From Sporothrix humicola (taxonomy: Eukaryota; Ascomycota; Sordariomycetes; Ophiostomatales; Ophiostomataceae), in assembly GCA_021396245.1 (NCBI GenBank), contig WNYE01000039.1:186001-250000 (forward strand): 64,000 bases of DNA, written 5' to 3'. The notes under the pieces are model-generated. The model searched no databases, was not told where the DNA came from, and saw nothing but the letters and a program-made list of their open reading frames with translations. Positions 23,768 through 35,330 of the stretch are shown here, in pieces. The first letter of the stretch is position 1. Every line of letters starts with the position of its first letter. The translations under genes and the position numbers were made by a program.

Positions 23768-26694
23768 ATGTCGGACATTGCTCGGCACCACGCCAACCTT
23801 GCCGACGTCGCGTCCCGCCCGGCCAACCAGTACGGCCTCAAACACGGCTACGCCGTCATGCCAGACCCAAACGATCCCTATGGGTGGCAGACCTTTGAGG
23901 AGGAGCGCGTGCGGCAAAAGTGTATGGAGGAGCTGGCCCGCAAGGGACTGTTGTCGGCATCATCCACCTCCACCACGGCAGCAACCGCCAGCACGAGGTC
24001 CTGTGACAGTGAGGACAGCAGTGACTCGGGCTGCGACAGTGACTGCGACTCGGACTGTTCTACCACCACCACCTCGTCCTCTTCGTCGACCTGCACCTGC
24101 ACGTGCAAGAAAAAGTGTGGCGGGATGTGGTGCCGGCGCCGGTCCCTGAGCTTCCAGCGGTCGAAGCCGCACTGGTGCGACGGCAAGAAATGGGGCGGCA
24201 AGATCTGGGGTTTCTCCAGAGCTCCGGGAGATGTATGTCTCTTCCTTCCCCCTATCCAAATTGAATACTGCTAACCCCTCAGAAAAACCCGACCAAGTGG
24301 CACATGTACTTTGATCCCAAGGTCAGCAAGTCGGAAATCAAGGAGATCTGCCGGCGGCGGTGCCCGCCCGAGAAGGAGGTGGAGAAGGAAAAGCAGAAAG
24401 TAGAAAAGGCAAAGAAGAAGGCGAAAAGGGCACAGAAACGCAGCAAAAACTATACCTACCGCGCGCTCCGCAAACACAAGCACCGCCGTCGGCACTGCCG
24501 CGTCAAGACCCCGGTTGTCGTTTGTGGCGCTTGCCAGGGTATCGGCTGCCCGAATTGCCAGGCCGGCGGGATCCTTGTCCCTATCGACTACGACTACACT
24601 GGCGCGACCTTGGGCTACGGCACAGGCTATGGCGCTGGTGGCTACACTGGTGTCGGCGCAGGAGGATACGGCCACTACGGCGGCGGTGGCCTGCCAAGTA
24701 TGCCACCCCATCGCGGCTATGCAGGCCATCCAGCCAGCAACATGGACCACTATCGCGTCCACCCCGACAAGGAAGACAAAGAAAAGGAGAAGGAAAAGGA
24801 GAAGGAAAAGGAAAAGGAAGAAAAGGAAAAGGAGGAGAAAGAGAAAGAAAAGGAGAAGGAGAAGGAAGGCGGAGGCAACACGATGCGAGACCTCGCCGAC
24901 CGTATGCAGACCATGCGCGTCAAGGAAAAGGGCTACTGGGGTGGCAAGTGGGAAAAGGCTCACGAGAAGATGCCCCGGATCACCTCGGCCGACCTCAAGC
25001 TGCTCGAAAAGGGTCACCAGCCGACATACAAGGACGGCAAGACCGTCGGAGATGAGGCGCCCACTTGGCTTTGGGGTCCAGCCGGGAGAGGGTACGGACC
25101 TCAGGGCGGGCCGTACTATGGCCGTGGATACCGAGGCAACAGTATTTTTGCCAGGATTGAAGAGCCCGGAGGTGGTGACGGTAGTGGAGGCGGCGCCGGC
25201 GGCGGAGGTGGTGCAGATGGTGGAGGAGGCGGTGGAGGTGGAATCGCTGCAACCATCAGCACCGGAGGCGAAGGCAGTGGTGGATTGGGAGACGGCACAA
25301 CCACTACGTCTGCTGACAGCGGTGATATCGGAAGTGGAGGCCCAGAAACCGGAGGAGACAGCAGCAGTGGAGGAGCTGGTGACGATGGGGGCGGTGGTCC
25401 CGGCCCGGATATCTCTGGCGACTTTCTTCCCGGCAGTCCTGTCCCTGTCAGCGACTCAGACAACGGAGGCGAAGGGCCCAGCAACTGGCTTCGAAGAGAC
25501 GTTCGCAGTTCCAGTACTCACGGAAGTCAGAGAAGTCACAGAAGCCAGAAAAGCAAGATGAGCAGAAACAGTGGAGGGAGTGGTATGAGCCGAGCAAGCA
25601 AAGCCAGCAAAGGCAAAGGAAAGGAAGTCGCAACAGAGTGGAATGATGCCGGCATCAATGTCGCCGTGGATGGCGATGCCGCCAGTCGTCACTCCAGCCA
25701 ACATATCCCGCCCTCCGCCAAAATTGCCGTCGCCATCGACGACGAACGCCTCTCACGCTTTGAGCGCCTCCGTCAACGCCTCGACGACGCCGGCCGACTC
25801 CGCACCGGCTCCTGGGAACGCATCTCGCCGGCCTTGCAGCGCGAGCGTGAGTGGCAGCGGCAGCAGGCCATGAAAGAAGAGTGGCAGAAAATCAAAGCTG
25901 AGGAGGGGGGCGGAAATGGAAGTGCTGGGGGAGGTGGCAGCCTCGACAGTCCTCTCCTTCGCGAAGTGGACCGACTGTTCATGTCTGATGAGGCCAGTTC
26001 TGCGGACCGGGGCAACGGACACAGTCAGCGACAACGGTCACCACCCGAGCTCAACTTTGCGCAACATCCCATCCATCCCGAACACTTGGCAACTCTTGAG
26101 CGGCGCCGGGCCGTCTCTGACACTGTGTCATATGTCAGCTTGAACAGCACGAACCAGGGCCAAAACCATATCAACCCGCCCATCGAGACTCAGAGCATCC
26201 ACCGGGCTCACTCAAGCAGTGGCGACACGGGCTATGAGACGGGCCATGAAGCTGGAGAAGCCGGTGAGGCTGGTGGTGTCGAAACTCAAGAGGCCAAAGG
26301 GGTAAACCAGGTTATCTATTCTAGCCGATTCAATGATCCTGGCTATGGCTCGCTGTACGACATTCCGGGATATGGCGACTATGCTGGGTTTGAGGGGTGG
26401 AATGTCGAATGCGATGACAGTGGTCTGTGGCCGAGCAGCCTCAAGGTTGAGAAGAAGAAATCGAAGAATGACAAGGAGAAGACAACAAAAGATGGCGCGA
26501 AGGACAAGGCCAAGGACAAGAAAAGGGGTAAGAAGAAGGAAGAGAAGAATAGGAAAGAGGAAACGGGAAAGAAAGACAAAAAGAAAAAGGAAGGAAAGAG
26601 CGAGTCTTCGTCGTGGACTACATGTTCGTCGTCACGTGGATCGCATTCTCACCACAGCAGGAGCTGCAAGAGCAGGAAGGGCAGCGATGTGTGA
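23768..26694 (+). CDS. Unrecognised 958-aa low-complexity protein with tandem CxxC knuckle (2 exons)
   Basis: Exon 1 is 23768-24232 and exon 2 is 24283-26694; the 50-nt intron (GTATGT ... CTAAC ... CTCAG) joins in phase 0. I do not recognise the family. Residues 1-60 look folded (HHANLADVASRP..., DPNDPYGWQTFEEERVRQKCMEELARKG). A Ser/Thr/Asp/Cys-rich stretch follows, then a Cys/Trp/Lys-rich segment (about 110-150). Residues ~165-230 are strongly basic. Next come four cysteines at 236, 239, 244 and 247 in CGACQGIG-CPNCQAGG, resembling two fused DnaJ-type CxxCxGxG half-sites. A Gly/Tyr-rich stretch, a Lys/Glu-only run, a Gly/Ser-rich region (about 440-560), a Ser/Arg-rich tract and a Lys-rich C-terminus end the protein. 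There is no signal peptide or membrane helix. Zinc or nucleic-acid binding is possible, but this is inference. Confidence 0.85.
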
Positions 26695-27341
26695 ACGATG
26701 TCATGATTTATTCAATAATTTTAGTTTAATGGAATTCTCTCAATTTTCTCGTATCTTCCTTTTTCTGTCTCAATTACATGTGTGATAGGCGCAATGTTCC
26801 CAAATATTTTAATTCGTCGATCAGTGTTCACAATTCTTCATTATGAGTTCATCCTTGTTTTTGAGGCCAAGCCAATTCCGCTTTTCGTGTAATACAAACC
26901 CAAACTCGCGCCGCGCCGGTTGACTCACTGGCAGGCGGTTGACAGCGAAAATTTCCTTTAAAAACGTGGCAGTGCTGCCGGCCGACAGTGACGTTTTGGT
27001 GGTTTGGGGGGCATTTCTAGCGAGGGGCTTATCGATAAGAGCACCTTCCTTCCACTTAAACACCCAAACCGGCACGGCAGGACCACAATCGCATCGGGCC
27101 TCATATTGCTTCGCCTCGCCTCGTTTACAAAGCAACTTTCTGCATCGACAGAGCAAACCTACAAAAAGTGCCTGCGTACTCTCGCTTTAGATCCGACGCT
27201 CTTTTCTTCCAGACATCTTCTCAATCATCTCCGTCCCCTCGCGACAGCCTCGACCGCATTGCCCCGCTCTCGAGCTTCATCACTTCCGTCGCAACGGACC
27301 CCTCGACTTTTCCCTCCCAAAAACCAATTTCCACAAACACA
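26695..27341. other. Spacer and leader upstream of VMS1
   Basis: About 650 bp. The coding frame stays open upstream of the VMS1 ATG to 27168, but without an ATG. I treat that stretch as 5' UTR; its C/T- and A-rich composition fits a leader. Confidence 0.6.
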
Positions 27342-29609
27342 ATGGCAGACCGCAAGGAAGAGTTTCTGCGCCGGCCGCTGTACATGTACGGCCTGCCGGC
27401 CGACGTCCTACCCACACTCACTCCCGTCCCCAAGGACAGCACATCCGGCGTAGCAGTCGCCGTGTCGTCATCGGCAACGCCAGCACGATCGCACACTCCA
27501 CGACTCGATGGATCGACAGACGCGGCGTCAGAAACAGGAAGTGAAATTCTAGGGTCTCCCTCGTTATCGTCCGTCACGTCCTCTGGCGAATCCTGTGCGC
27601 TGTGCAACCTGACGTTTGCGTCGCACGCCGACAAGCGCGACCATTTCAAGTCCGATCTGCATCTTTTCAACCTAAAACAAAAGCTGGCAGGCAAGCCGCC
27701 AGTTTCGGAAGACGAGTTTGAGCGGCTTGTTGGTACGCTCGACGAGAGTATATCTGGGTCGGAGTGGTCCGAGTCGGACGAGCTGTCGGATCTTGACGAA
27801 GAGGAAGAGGGGGATGGCGAAGACAACGAAACCGAGACAAGAAGCGAGGCTGGTTCAGTCGCTACGACCGGCACGACCACAAGCACGAACGTCCTTGCCT
27901 CTCTGCTAAAGAAACAGGCAGTTCTCGCAGAAAAGAAGAAGCGGCGGCAACAAAAGGAGGGCGATGATAGCGGATCGGATGCAGGCACCGTCTCGACGAA
28001 CCGTCCCAAGAACCACAAGCAACGTCAGAGGGAAGCCGCCGCAGCAGCGTCTCTGCAGCCTCTCATCTGGTTCAGCTCGCCCCTGCTGCCGCCCAACAAC
28101 TACTTTGGTGCCTACCGTGCCATGTTCTCGGCCGAAGAGCTGTCGCCGCCCGCCGACCCAGAGACGGGTATTGTTCCCCACGAAGAAAACGAGGCTGAAC
28201 GGTCTGCGCGTCTGCTCGCTGCCATCCACTCCCGCCAGCTGCCGCCCATGAACCCGCCGCCCAACAACGCCGCCGCCGAAAAAGCGGCCGCCAATGCTGC
28301 TTCATCGGCTGCCTACGCGGGCCGCCACGTTTTCCTCTGTATGATCGGCGGTGGCCACGTCGCCGCCATGGTCATTGCCCTGGCGCCCCGCAAGGCCAAG
28401 CCGGGCGCCGTGCCCATGAACCGCGAGGCCACCGTGCTCGCCCACAAGACGTTCCACCGCTACACCACGCGTCGCAAGCAGGGCGGCAGCCAGTCGTCCA
28501 ACGACAATGCCAAGGGCGCCGCCCACTCGGCCGGCTCGACGCTGCGTCGGTACAACGAACAGGCTTTGGTGGACGACGTTCGCGCTTTGCTAAAAGACTG
28601 GAGGCCGCTGCTCGACTCGGCCGAGCTGCTGTTCGTGCGCGCCTCGGGCACGTCCAACCAGCGGACGCTGTTCGGCCCCTACGAAGACCAGGTGCTCCAG
28701 AAAAACGACCCGCGGCTGCGCAACTTCCCGTTCAACACGCGACGGCCGACGCAAAAGGAGATTATGCGGTGCTTTATCGAGCTGACCCGCCTCAAGGTCA
28801 GAGAGATTCTGCCCGTTGCCGAGGGCGAGGACAGCACCCAGACGTCGTTGACGGCCTCTCTCACAGCCGAGCAGACGGCCGCCGCGGCGCAGCAGCGCCT
28901 CCAGCGCCAGCAGGAGCGCAAGGCCGCGGCCAAGCGCGCCGAGGAGGAAGAGACGGCGCTGATGCACACGACGCAGCTCCAGGCCCTGGCCCGCCGGTCC
29001 AAGGTGCCCGCCCTGCTCGCCTACCTCAAGGCCAACGAGCTCGAGGCGGCCACCTACCGGTTTGCGCCCCCGGATGCGGCGCAGCACCATCACGCGCCGA
29101 CCTTGCTTCATTACGCTGCCTCGCAAAACTCTCCTGCTCTCGTCAATGCCCTCCTCTTAAGAGCGGACGCCGACCCGACCGTCACCAACGGCGACGGCAA
29201 GACGCCTTTTGAGCTGGCAGGCGACCGGCCCACGCGGGATGCTTTCCGCGTCGCCCGCAGTGAGTTGTCAAAGTCGGGGTCAAAGATCGATTGGGAAGCC
29301 GCCCGCGTGCCGGCGCCCATGACCCGTGCCGAGGCCGAGGAACGCGAGTCCCGCGAAAAGGCCGAGGCGGCACGCAAGGAGACGGAGCGGCGGCGCGTGG
29401 AAGAGGCGCGTCTCAAAGAGGAAGCAGCTGCAGAGAAGAAGAAGGGCACAGTCGGCGGCGGCAAAAAGCTGGTCGGCGTGCTCAAGTCGGCCCAGGAGAT
29501 CCGCGAGGAGGAGTCTCGAGGTATGACACCCGAGCAGCGGCAGCGTCTCGAGCGTGAGCGGCGAGCACGCGCTGCCGAGGCCCGGTTGAAGCAGATGCAG
29601 CAGGGTTAA
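27342..29609 (+). CDS. VMS1: Vms1/ANKZF1 peptidyl-tRNA hydrolase of ribosome quality control
   Basis: A 755-aa single-exon protein. Vms1 releases stalled nascent chains from 60S-bound peptidyl-tRNA and works with Cdc48, notably to protect mitochondria from CAT-tailed proteins. A C2H2 finger lies at C85/C88/H101/H107 (CALCNLTF ... HFKSDLH). An acidic linker follows. The VLRF1 release-factor-like domain spans about 325-475 (GRHVFLCMIGGGHVAAMVI, HKTFHRYTTRRKQGGSQSS, LRRYNEQAL, LFVRASG, DPRLRNFPFNTRRPT). Gln384 in GGSQ is at the position of the catalytic Gln of the family. Ankyrin-like sequence is near 583-640 (LLHYAASQNSPALVNALL, DPTVTNGDGKTPFELA). A Lys/Glu/Arg-rich coil and a C-terminal RLERERRARAAEARL segment resemble the Cdc48-binding VIM. 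The start is the first ATG in frame, in a CACAATGG context. Confidence 0.95.
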   Translation: MADRKEEFLRRPLYMYGLPADVLPTLTPVPKDSTSGVAVAVSSSATPARSHTPRLDGSTDAASETGSEILGSPSLSSVTSSGESCALCNLTFASHADKRDHFKSDLHLFNLKQKLAGKPPVSEDEFERLVGTLDESISGSEWSESDELSDLDEEEEGDGEDNETETRSEAGSVATTGTTTSTNVLASLLKKQAVLAEKKKRRQQKEGDDSGSDAGTVSTNRPKNHKQRQREAAAAASLQPLIWFSSPLLPPNNYFGAYRAMFSAEELSPPADPETGIVPHEENEAERSARLLAAIHSRQLPPMNPPPNNAAAEKAAANAASSAAYAGRHVFLCMIGGGHVAAMVIALAPRKAKPGAVPMNREATVLAHKTFHRYTTRRKQGGSQSSNDNAKGAAHSAGSTLRRYNEQALVDDVRALLKDWRPLLDSAELLFVRASGTSNQRTLFGPYEDQVLQKNDPRLRNFPFNTRRPTQKEIMRCFIELTRLKVREILPVAEGEDSTQTSLTASLTAEQTAAAAQQRLQRQQERKAAAKRAEEEETALMHTTQLQALARRSKVPALLAYLKANELEAATYRFAPPDAAQHHHAPTLLHYAASQNSPALVNALLLRADADPTVTNGDGKTPFELAGDRPTRDAFRVARSELSKSGSKIDWEAARVPAPMTRAEAEERESREKAEAARKETERRRVEEARLKEEAAAEKKKGTVGGGKKLVGVLKSAQEIREEESRGMTPEQRQRLERERRARAAEARLKQMQQG

Positions 29610-30966
29610 GGGAATTTGTGTCGTGTAGCATGCATATTTTATTAAGGAATTGGTTCAATAGACTTCTAGATATGGTCACTCTAGACAGGCGTTCACGGCG
29701 TCATGAAAAAAATATTTTGCTTTTCTTAATAAACATAATGAATTCATATTCATATCTCTTGATTCCCCTTTCTTTCACCGTCATAAAATACATTTGTATT
29801 TGATTGTATGTATTTTTCAGCATATAATATTTAGTTTTTATTTGATTATAATATTTGTTTGCACATCACCAAATATCAGAATATATTCATCACGAACAAA
29901 TATAAATGTAGGAAACTCATAGAAAACTCATAAAATTTGTCCTCAATGTCGTTTCATATTAAAGATATAAGATATTTCTTAAAGACTCACGGGAATGCCC
30001 ATCCCGTGAGAATACAACGGATAATTATCATGAGGCCGCCTGTCTCATCTGACTCTCATCGAGAACCTCATGATACACGACCCTTCCTCCCACCACAACA
30101 AATAAGGGCATTACTACTCATTGAAAGTACAATGGGCTGAATTCCATGGCCATATAAGGATGAGTATAATTAAAATTATGTGAACATAGACATGCTGTCA
30201 CCATGGGGTGAATAATCGTCAACATGCCCCTGAAATCCATATCGGCCATGAACAGGACGACACAACTATGGATACAATACAGAGATTAAACATACACAGC
30301 AACAATAGTAACATTCCCTCCTGCTTGAATTATCAAAACAGAACTAATTATGAAGTCCTTTTGATGGTGCACATATTTTATCACGGCCATACCGAGCCAT
30401 GTGTCATCATTGATGTCACCAGTATCACATCTCAAGATGGCCGTTTTTGTCCACCGTTTTCTTTCCACGCCGAGAGACATCCTCCTCGGAGATGGGATTC
30501 ATAACATTCATATTCTACACCCTTTTGTCGGCGTACTTTGACCATCTCGACAACAACCTGGCAGTCTCGCCTCTTCTTTCCTATTCCTTGCAGGTACTTT
30601 CCCATAGCCGCTCGAGACGTGAGAGCAAACACACCCTTTCCATGTTCTCTACCCACACTACCCAGAAAAAAGGCCGATAGACTATTGATTTGAAAATTCC
30701 TCGTTGGATCTTGGAGCTGTCTACTTCGGCGTAGGAAAGGCCCTCATCTCTCGACTTTCTTTGTTCTTTGTCCTCTATCCTCTTCGTCTTGGCCGCTCGG
30801 ACGGTCAAGAGGCGCAGAGGGCGTACTTGCAAATTCGGTAATTACGGAAGACGCTTGGCCTCTTGAGTCGTGGACGCGTTCTTGTTGGAATACTCTGTGC
30901 CTTCATAGAGCTAGACGTAGGAGAAGCGTCGTCGACGTGCCCATCTCCGATCCACGAAGATCCCTG
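29610..30966. other. AT-rich 3' flank of VMS1 and start of the gene-poor region
   Basis: 29620-29940 is distinctly AT-rich with many TA and TTT/AAA steps. Composition then drifts back to average. No ORF or RNA gene is recognisable. This begins a stretch without supported genes that lasts to 51386. Confidence 0.6.
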
Positions 30967-31134
30967 GAGAGGCTGCCAGAGAGGCTGCCAGAGAGGCTGC
31001 CAGAGAGGCTGCCACAGAGGCTGCCAGAGAGGCTGCCACAGAGGCTGCCAGAGAGGCTGCCACAGAGGCTGCCAGAGAGGCTGCCAGAGAGACTGTTAGA
31101 GAGACCGCCAGAGAGACCGTCAGAGAGACTGCCA
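30967..31134 (+). repeat. 12-bp minisatellite, 14 units
   Basis: Fourteen head-to-tail copies of GAGAGGCTGCCA. Units 1-4 are identical, units 5, 7 and 9 start with CAG instead of GAG, and units 11-14 carry transitions (GACTGTTA, GACCGCCA, GACCGTCA, GACTGCCA). Since 12 is a multiple of 3, several frames stay open as 4-residue repeats (for example PERL/PQRL); I do not think it is coding. Confidence 0.95.
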
Positions 31135-33777
31135 GTCCGTTCACGCGGACAGACTTGTTCAATAGGTCTACAGAGTACGACATACACACCCTCATCACGA
31201 CAGCATCGCAAGAAACGGAGACCAACATTTACTAAACCTTGCAAGGAAGCCACGGACAGTTTTGAGAGTTCACACTGATGCCTGCCTCGCCTCGTTTTCC
31301 GTTTTCCATTTTCCACAGATGCCCACCATCAGTTCTTCTTCACACCCCCTTCCCCTTCCCCTATTCACCATATCCCTGCTCGTTGAAGACCCAAATTAAG
31401 GCAGTCCAGGCCATCCAGGCCATCCAGGCCAGCCTGGACTGGCAGCGCTATGAAGAACCTGAGCAGCTTTTGCACAAAGTATCTTCCAAGTACCGCCGGC
31501 TTCCCTGCCATCTCTGTGTGGTCGTTGGTCTCGTTCTCTTCGGTGGCCCTCTGCTGGTTTCCCCTGCCAAGGAACAGCCTGCCTTGCCAGGTCCCCCCCC
31601 AGTGACAAGGGAGAATGGAGAATACGAGGACAATGGCCTGGGTCCGATGGTCTGGCCTGTTGGTGGAAGGCATATTCTGCTGTGGCATGGGCATGACTGT
31701 TCATGGACTGATCTTGTTGTGAGACCTTCTTTTTCACACAGCCACTACGGAGTATTTTGAATAATCTCACTGTTAATAATTCGCCTGCCTTTGCCTGATA
31801 TTGACAAGGCGCTACCGGCTGGCCTATCGAGGCTATTTAATTTTATTTTTCTCGTTCGCGTGGTTTGCCAACGCTTGCCATCATGGCCCGGCAAACTGGC
31901 GGCCGTTATGGTGACCTGTTAGCAATAAAACTTGTAATAGACCGTTGTAGTTTTGTTGCATTTTTCTTTGTTCTCTGAACACACTCCTGTCGGCGTATTT
32001 TATTCTCAGCCCAATGGCAAATACCCAATAGTGCAGATAGTTTCCGTCAACACGAGTTCGATCGTAATCGCGTTACCCGCAGTCTTGGCCTTCTACGGTC
32101 CTTCTGTCGAGTCTTCTTCGCCTATTCTCCAATATATGAAGGTAACTTACTTCCCTCATTTTGATTTATTAGTCAAGAGTATTGGACCTTTTTTTCTTGT
32201 GTCCCTATTCAGCATCAGACGCGTGGCCTCCAATAAAAAACAACAAAAGATGGCGACGATTTGGGCAAGATGTTTTGGACAAGTTCGTTTTATTTAACCA
32301 AATAATTCAAAAGGCCTCCGCACACAAGCTCAGCAACCATCTCTCCAGCTCCCCCGCCTCCTCGCCACCGCACAGGCTCTGTACGAGATAGGGGCAGCTG
32401 GTCCGTTCTTATTTCTACTCTCTGAGGGCTCAGCATCCCAGGCCTGTCGAAAAGATACTTGCAAAATACTTCCTTGTCTAGGGCCATTGCACTGTCTTCT
32501 TCAGGCCTGACGTCTAAAGACAGTGCTCACAACAAACAGTGCTCTGGAAGGATGGAACGCCTGGGGAGACAATCTCACAATACTTTACAGTTGTCACCCC
32601 CAGATTGCACGTTAGCTTTTTTCACTTTTAGGTCATGGCGACGGTTTTTTTATTTTGTGGCGTTTTAGATCAAGAAAGGATCAACGTTGGAAAAAAGGAG
32701 ACTATTGATTCTGAGAGTTGATTTATTCTTTTTCGTCTCGACCGTTCTTGCCTGCTTTCCTTCAGCTTCACTAGCGAAAAACCTTGATTTTTACAGTGGG
32801 ACCAGTTTACCGTTTTGGACCCAGTACAAGTAGTCGATCCAAGGCACCGCCCGCCCGTTTTTTTCTTTCCACGTATCCATTCCCACGATTCCACGCTTCT
32901 CACAAAAAGAGTGAGACACCACTAACACGCGCGCGCGTGGAACGGACTCCCCACAGAGAAACGGTCTTGCCGCCGACTTTGGTGAGTTTTTGTGACTGCA
33001 AATGAGCCAACAACAGCTGAGAGAGTATCGCCGAGCAGTCTGTTAGACCGCTTCCTATTGGATTTGTTGCCCACCGCCTTTGCCTATGAAAGGAAAAGAG
33101 GAGGAAGTGTAGGAACAAATAATCAGGAAGAGGGGAGGAAAACGGACTCTCGAGATATTGCAAATTTACTTTCTAGAGCAAAGGCCAGTTCTCGGCGAAG
33201 CGTGCCCGCCACGTTTGGCTCTGATATTAACAGAAAAAAGTGTCTGAGCAGTGCCAATCTCTCTCCATGATTCAGTGGCCGATCACTGTCTGTTCGCACC
33301 CTTTGAGCGCTGGAAAAGGGAAGAGAGCGACAGAGGAACAGGCTCAGTAGTCATCCTTCCCGCGATGCCCGCGATATTGTCCGTGAATACTGACACTGAC
33401 AGCGACAGGAACACCGTCTGAGAGCAGATATTTTCATTTTTTGTCTTCGCCCTTTCTCAACTTTATCACCACAAGTCTCGCTTCATATGGGCCGCCCAGA
33501 AAACCCAAAAACCCTAGAAAACCCAGCAGCTTGGGCAGGGAGACGGCGCGCGCCTAGACTTTGCGGGCCAAAACGGCTACTGGACAAAGTCAAGGACAAA
33601 AAAAAAAACGGCGTCGTCCGGCGTCCCGTAGTCTCGCTATCGTGGCCCCAAGAAGCCTAAAAGGTCGAGGGGAGTAGCGATGAAAGGCACAAAATTATCG
33701 AGGAATGCGGGCTCTTGCGGGTAGGCTCTACCAGCGCGGTGGTTCGAGTGAGACATTTCCTAGACACACTTTAACGG
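31135..33777. other. Gene-poor region, part 1
   Basis: No supported gene. Contains a small 9-bp array (CCATCCAGG units, about 31402-31437) and one TACGGAGTA motif at 31746-31754. An open frame at 31278-31760 (160 codons, plus) shows no domain or usual codon pattern. Confidence 0.55.
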
Positions 33778-33781
33778 CGAG

Positions 33782-33860
<79 letters not shown>

Positions 33861-33974
33861 CAGNNNNNNNNNNNNNNNNNNNNNNNNNNNNNNNNNNNNN
33901 NNNNNNNNNNNNNNNNNNNNNNNNNNNNNNNNNNNNNNNNNNNNNNNNNNNNNNNNNNNCCACAGCCACAGCCA
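33778..33974. repeat. Hexanucleotide microsatellite (AGCCAG)n, interrupted by the assembly gap
   Basis: Uninterrupted AGCCAG units run from about 33780 to 33863. On the other side of the gap the related unit CCACAG (33960-33974) continues. Apparent Ser-Gln repeat ORFs through it are artefacts of the 6-bp period. Confidence 0.95.
33864..33959. other. Assembly gap, 96 N
   Basis: Ninety-six undetermined bases inside the hexanucleotide array. The true length of the array is unknown. Confidence 0.99.
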
Positions 33975-35300
33975 GAACAGCCCAAGTGGGCGAGACAAGA
34001 GCAACGGCTTCTGCCCTAGAAGGAAGACAAAAAAGTCTTTCTCTGTGCAATCCAGGGCAGTTTTTTACTGCCTGGCGTGCAAAACTGCCTCGAGAGTCAA
34101 ATATCACGATGCCGACTGGCCGGGTCGAGACCAGCCGACAGATGACTTAGGGTAGAAAGTTGAGGACTGGCGTGCGTGCGGCGTGAGATAGGATCGAAAG
34201 TAAAAAGTAAAAACACGATAGGCGCGCCGAACTTTTCTAGCTCTTTTCTCTCTCCAGTAGCCTCTCTTCCATACGCAGTAGTTTTCCAGCGAACTGGATC
34301 CGATCTCAGCAACATTGTCGATTTCGCTGGTGAGATCCAGGCACACCCGGGCAAGTAGTGCGCATCGACACTGTCAGCAGTCGGATATCTGGGGCGGCTG
34401 GAATTCCGTTTTTCTTTTCTTGGTTCTGTTCCTGCGTTAGAAGAAACGCAACCTGCACAACCTGCACAAGTGCGCCGCCCGCCGTTTGACCATGCCCGGC
34501 GATCGACGTTGTTTATTTGGAGACTTGCTTCGTTAACAGGAGGGCCGAGAGCACGCTGTCGATTTGTTAGAGCTCCTTCGAGACACTTGGGAGACACCAA
34601 AGACACGCCAAAAAGGCCTGGGCCGCTCGCAATACATGAAAAGGACTGGCCTCACCAGTCTGTACCGTTTAGCCGTCACGACAGACCTCGATCCAGAATG
34701 TGGAAAGACTGCACTCGGTCGAATCCTTGGAGGCATGGCATGGATGGCATTTCCTTGTTCTGAAGCCTGTTTTTCAAGAAGTCCCATATGACGTGCAAGC
34801 CATGATTTCACGATGACACATGCATGCTCCGACGTCCGTTTTCAAGTCACGACTATCGACATATCGCAAAGTGTTTCTGCCTTTGAGCCTCATATCCGAA
34901 CAAGCAAGCCCAGGCAGGCTACGGAACAAAAAATCCCGCCGGCATGTCGGCGTTCCGGCCGTGGCGTTCGCCACGGCATCGAAATGTGATAATGTGATGG
35001 GAATGACCAAGGAGAGAATGGCAAAGGGGCATTCATAAAAAAAAAAGACAGAAGAGGAGACAAACGACGCAAAAAAGAAAGCAAATGACTTGTAATTTTG
35101 CGTCGGTGGACACGAAATAAACGGTTTGATTTCAATTTCAACAGACAGATCAGGCGTACCTTTGTTGCCCTTTGTCCATGTTATGTTTGCATTCGGCGGA
35201 CACTTGCCCAGATGAGTTGAAAGAATCACAAATTGACAAAAAGAAAGCAATCAAAAGAAAGCACATTGATGAGATTGCGTACGCTCGCACGCTTCCGGCA

Positions 35301-35330
35301 CTGTCGAAATTGTTCGAAATTGTTCGAAAT
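35301..35330 (+). repeat. 10-bp tandem repeat TGTTCGAAAT, 3 units
   Basis: Two exact units and one variant first unit (CTGTCGAAAT). Short local array in noncoding DNA. Confidence 0.85.

Noticed and set aside
30911..31316. Frames with SLSGSLSG, RGCQRGCQ or PERLPERL repeats
   Set aside because: The 12-bp minisatellite keeps several frames open; no coding sequence flanks the array.
33705..34019. Ser-Gln repeat ORF across the N gap
   Set aside because: It is the 6-bp microsatellite read through undetermined bases, so the frame across the gap is unknown.
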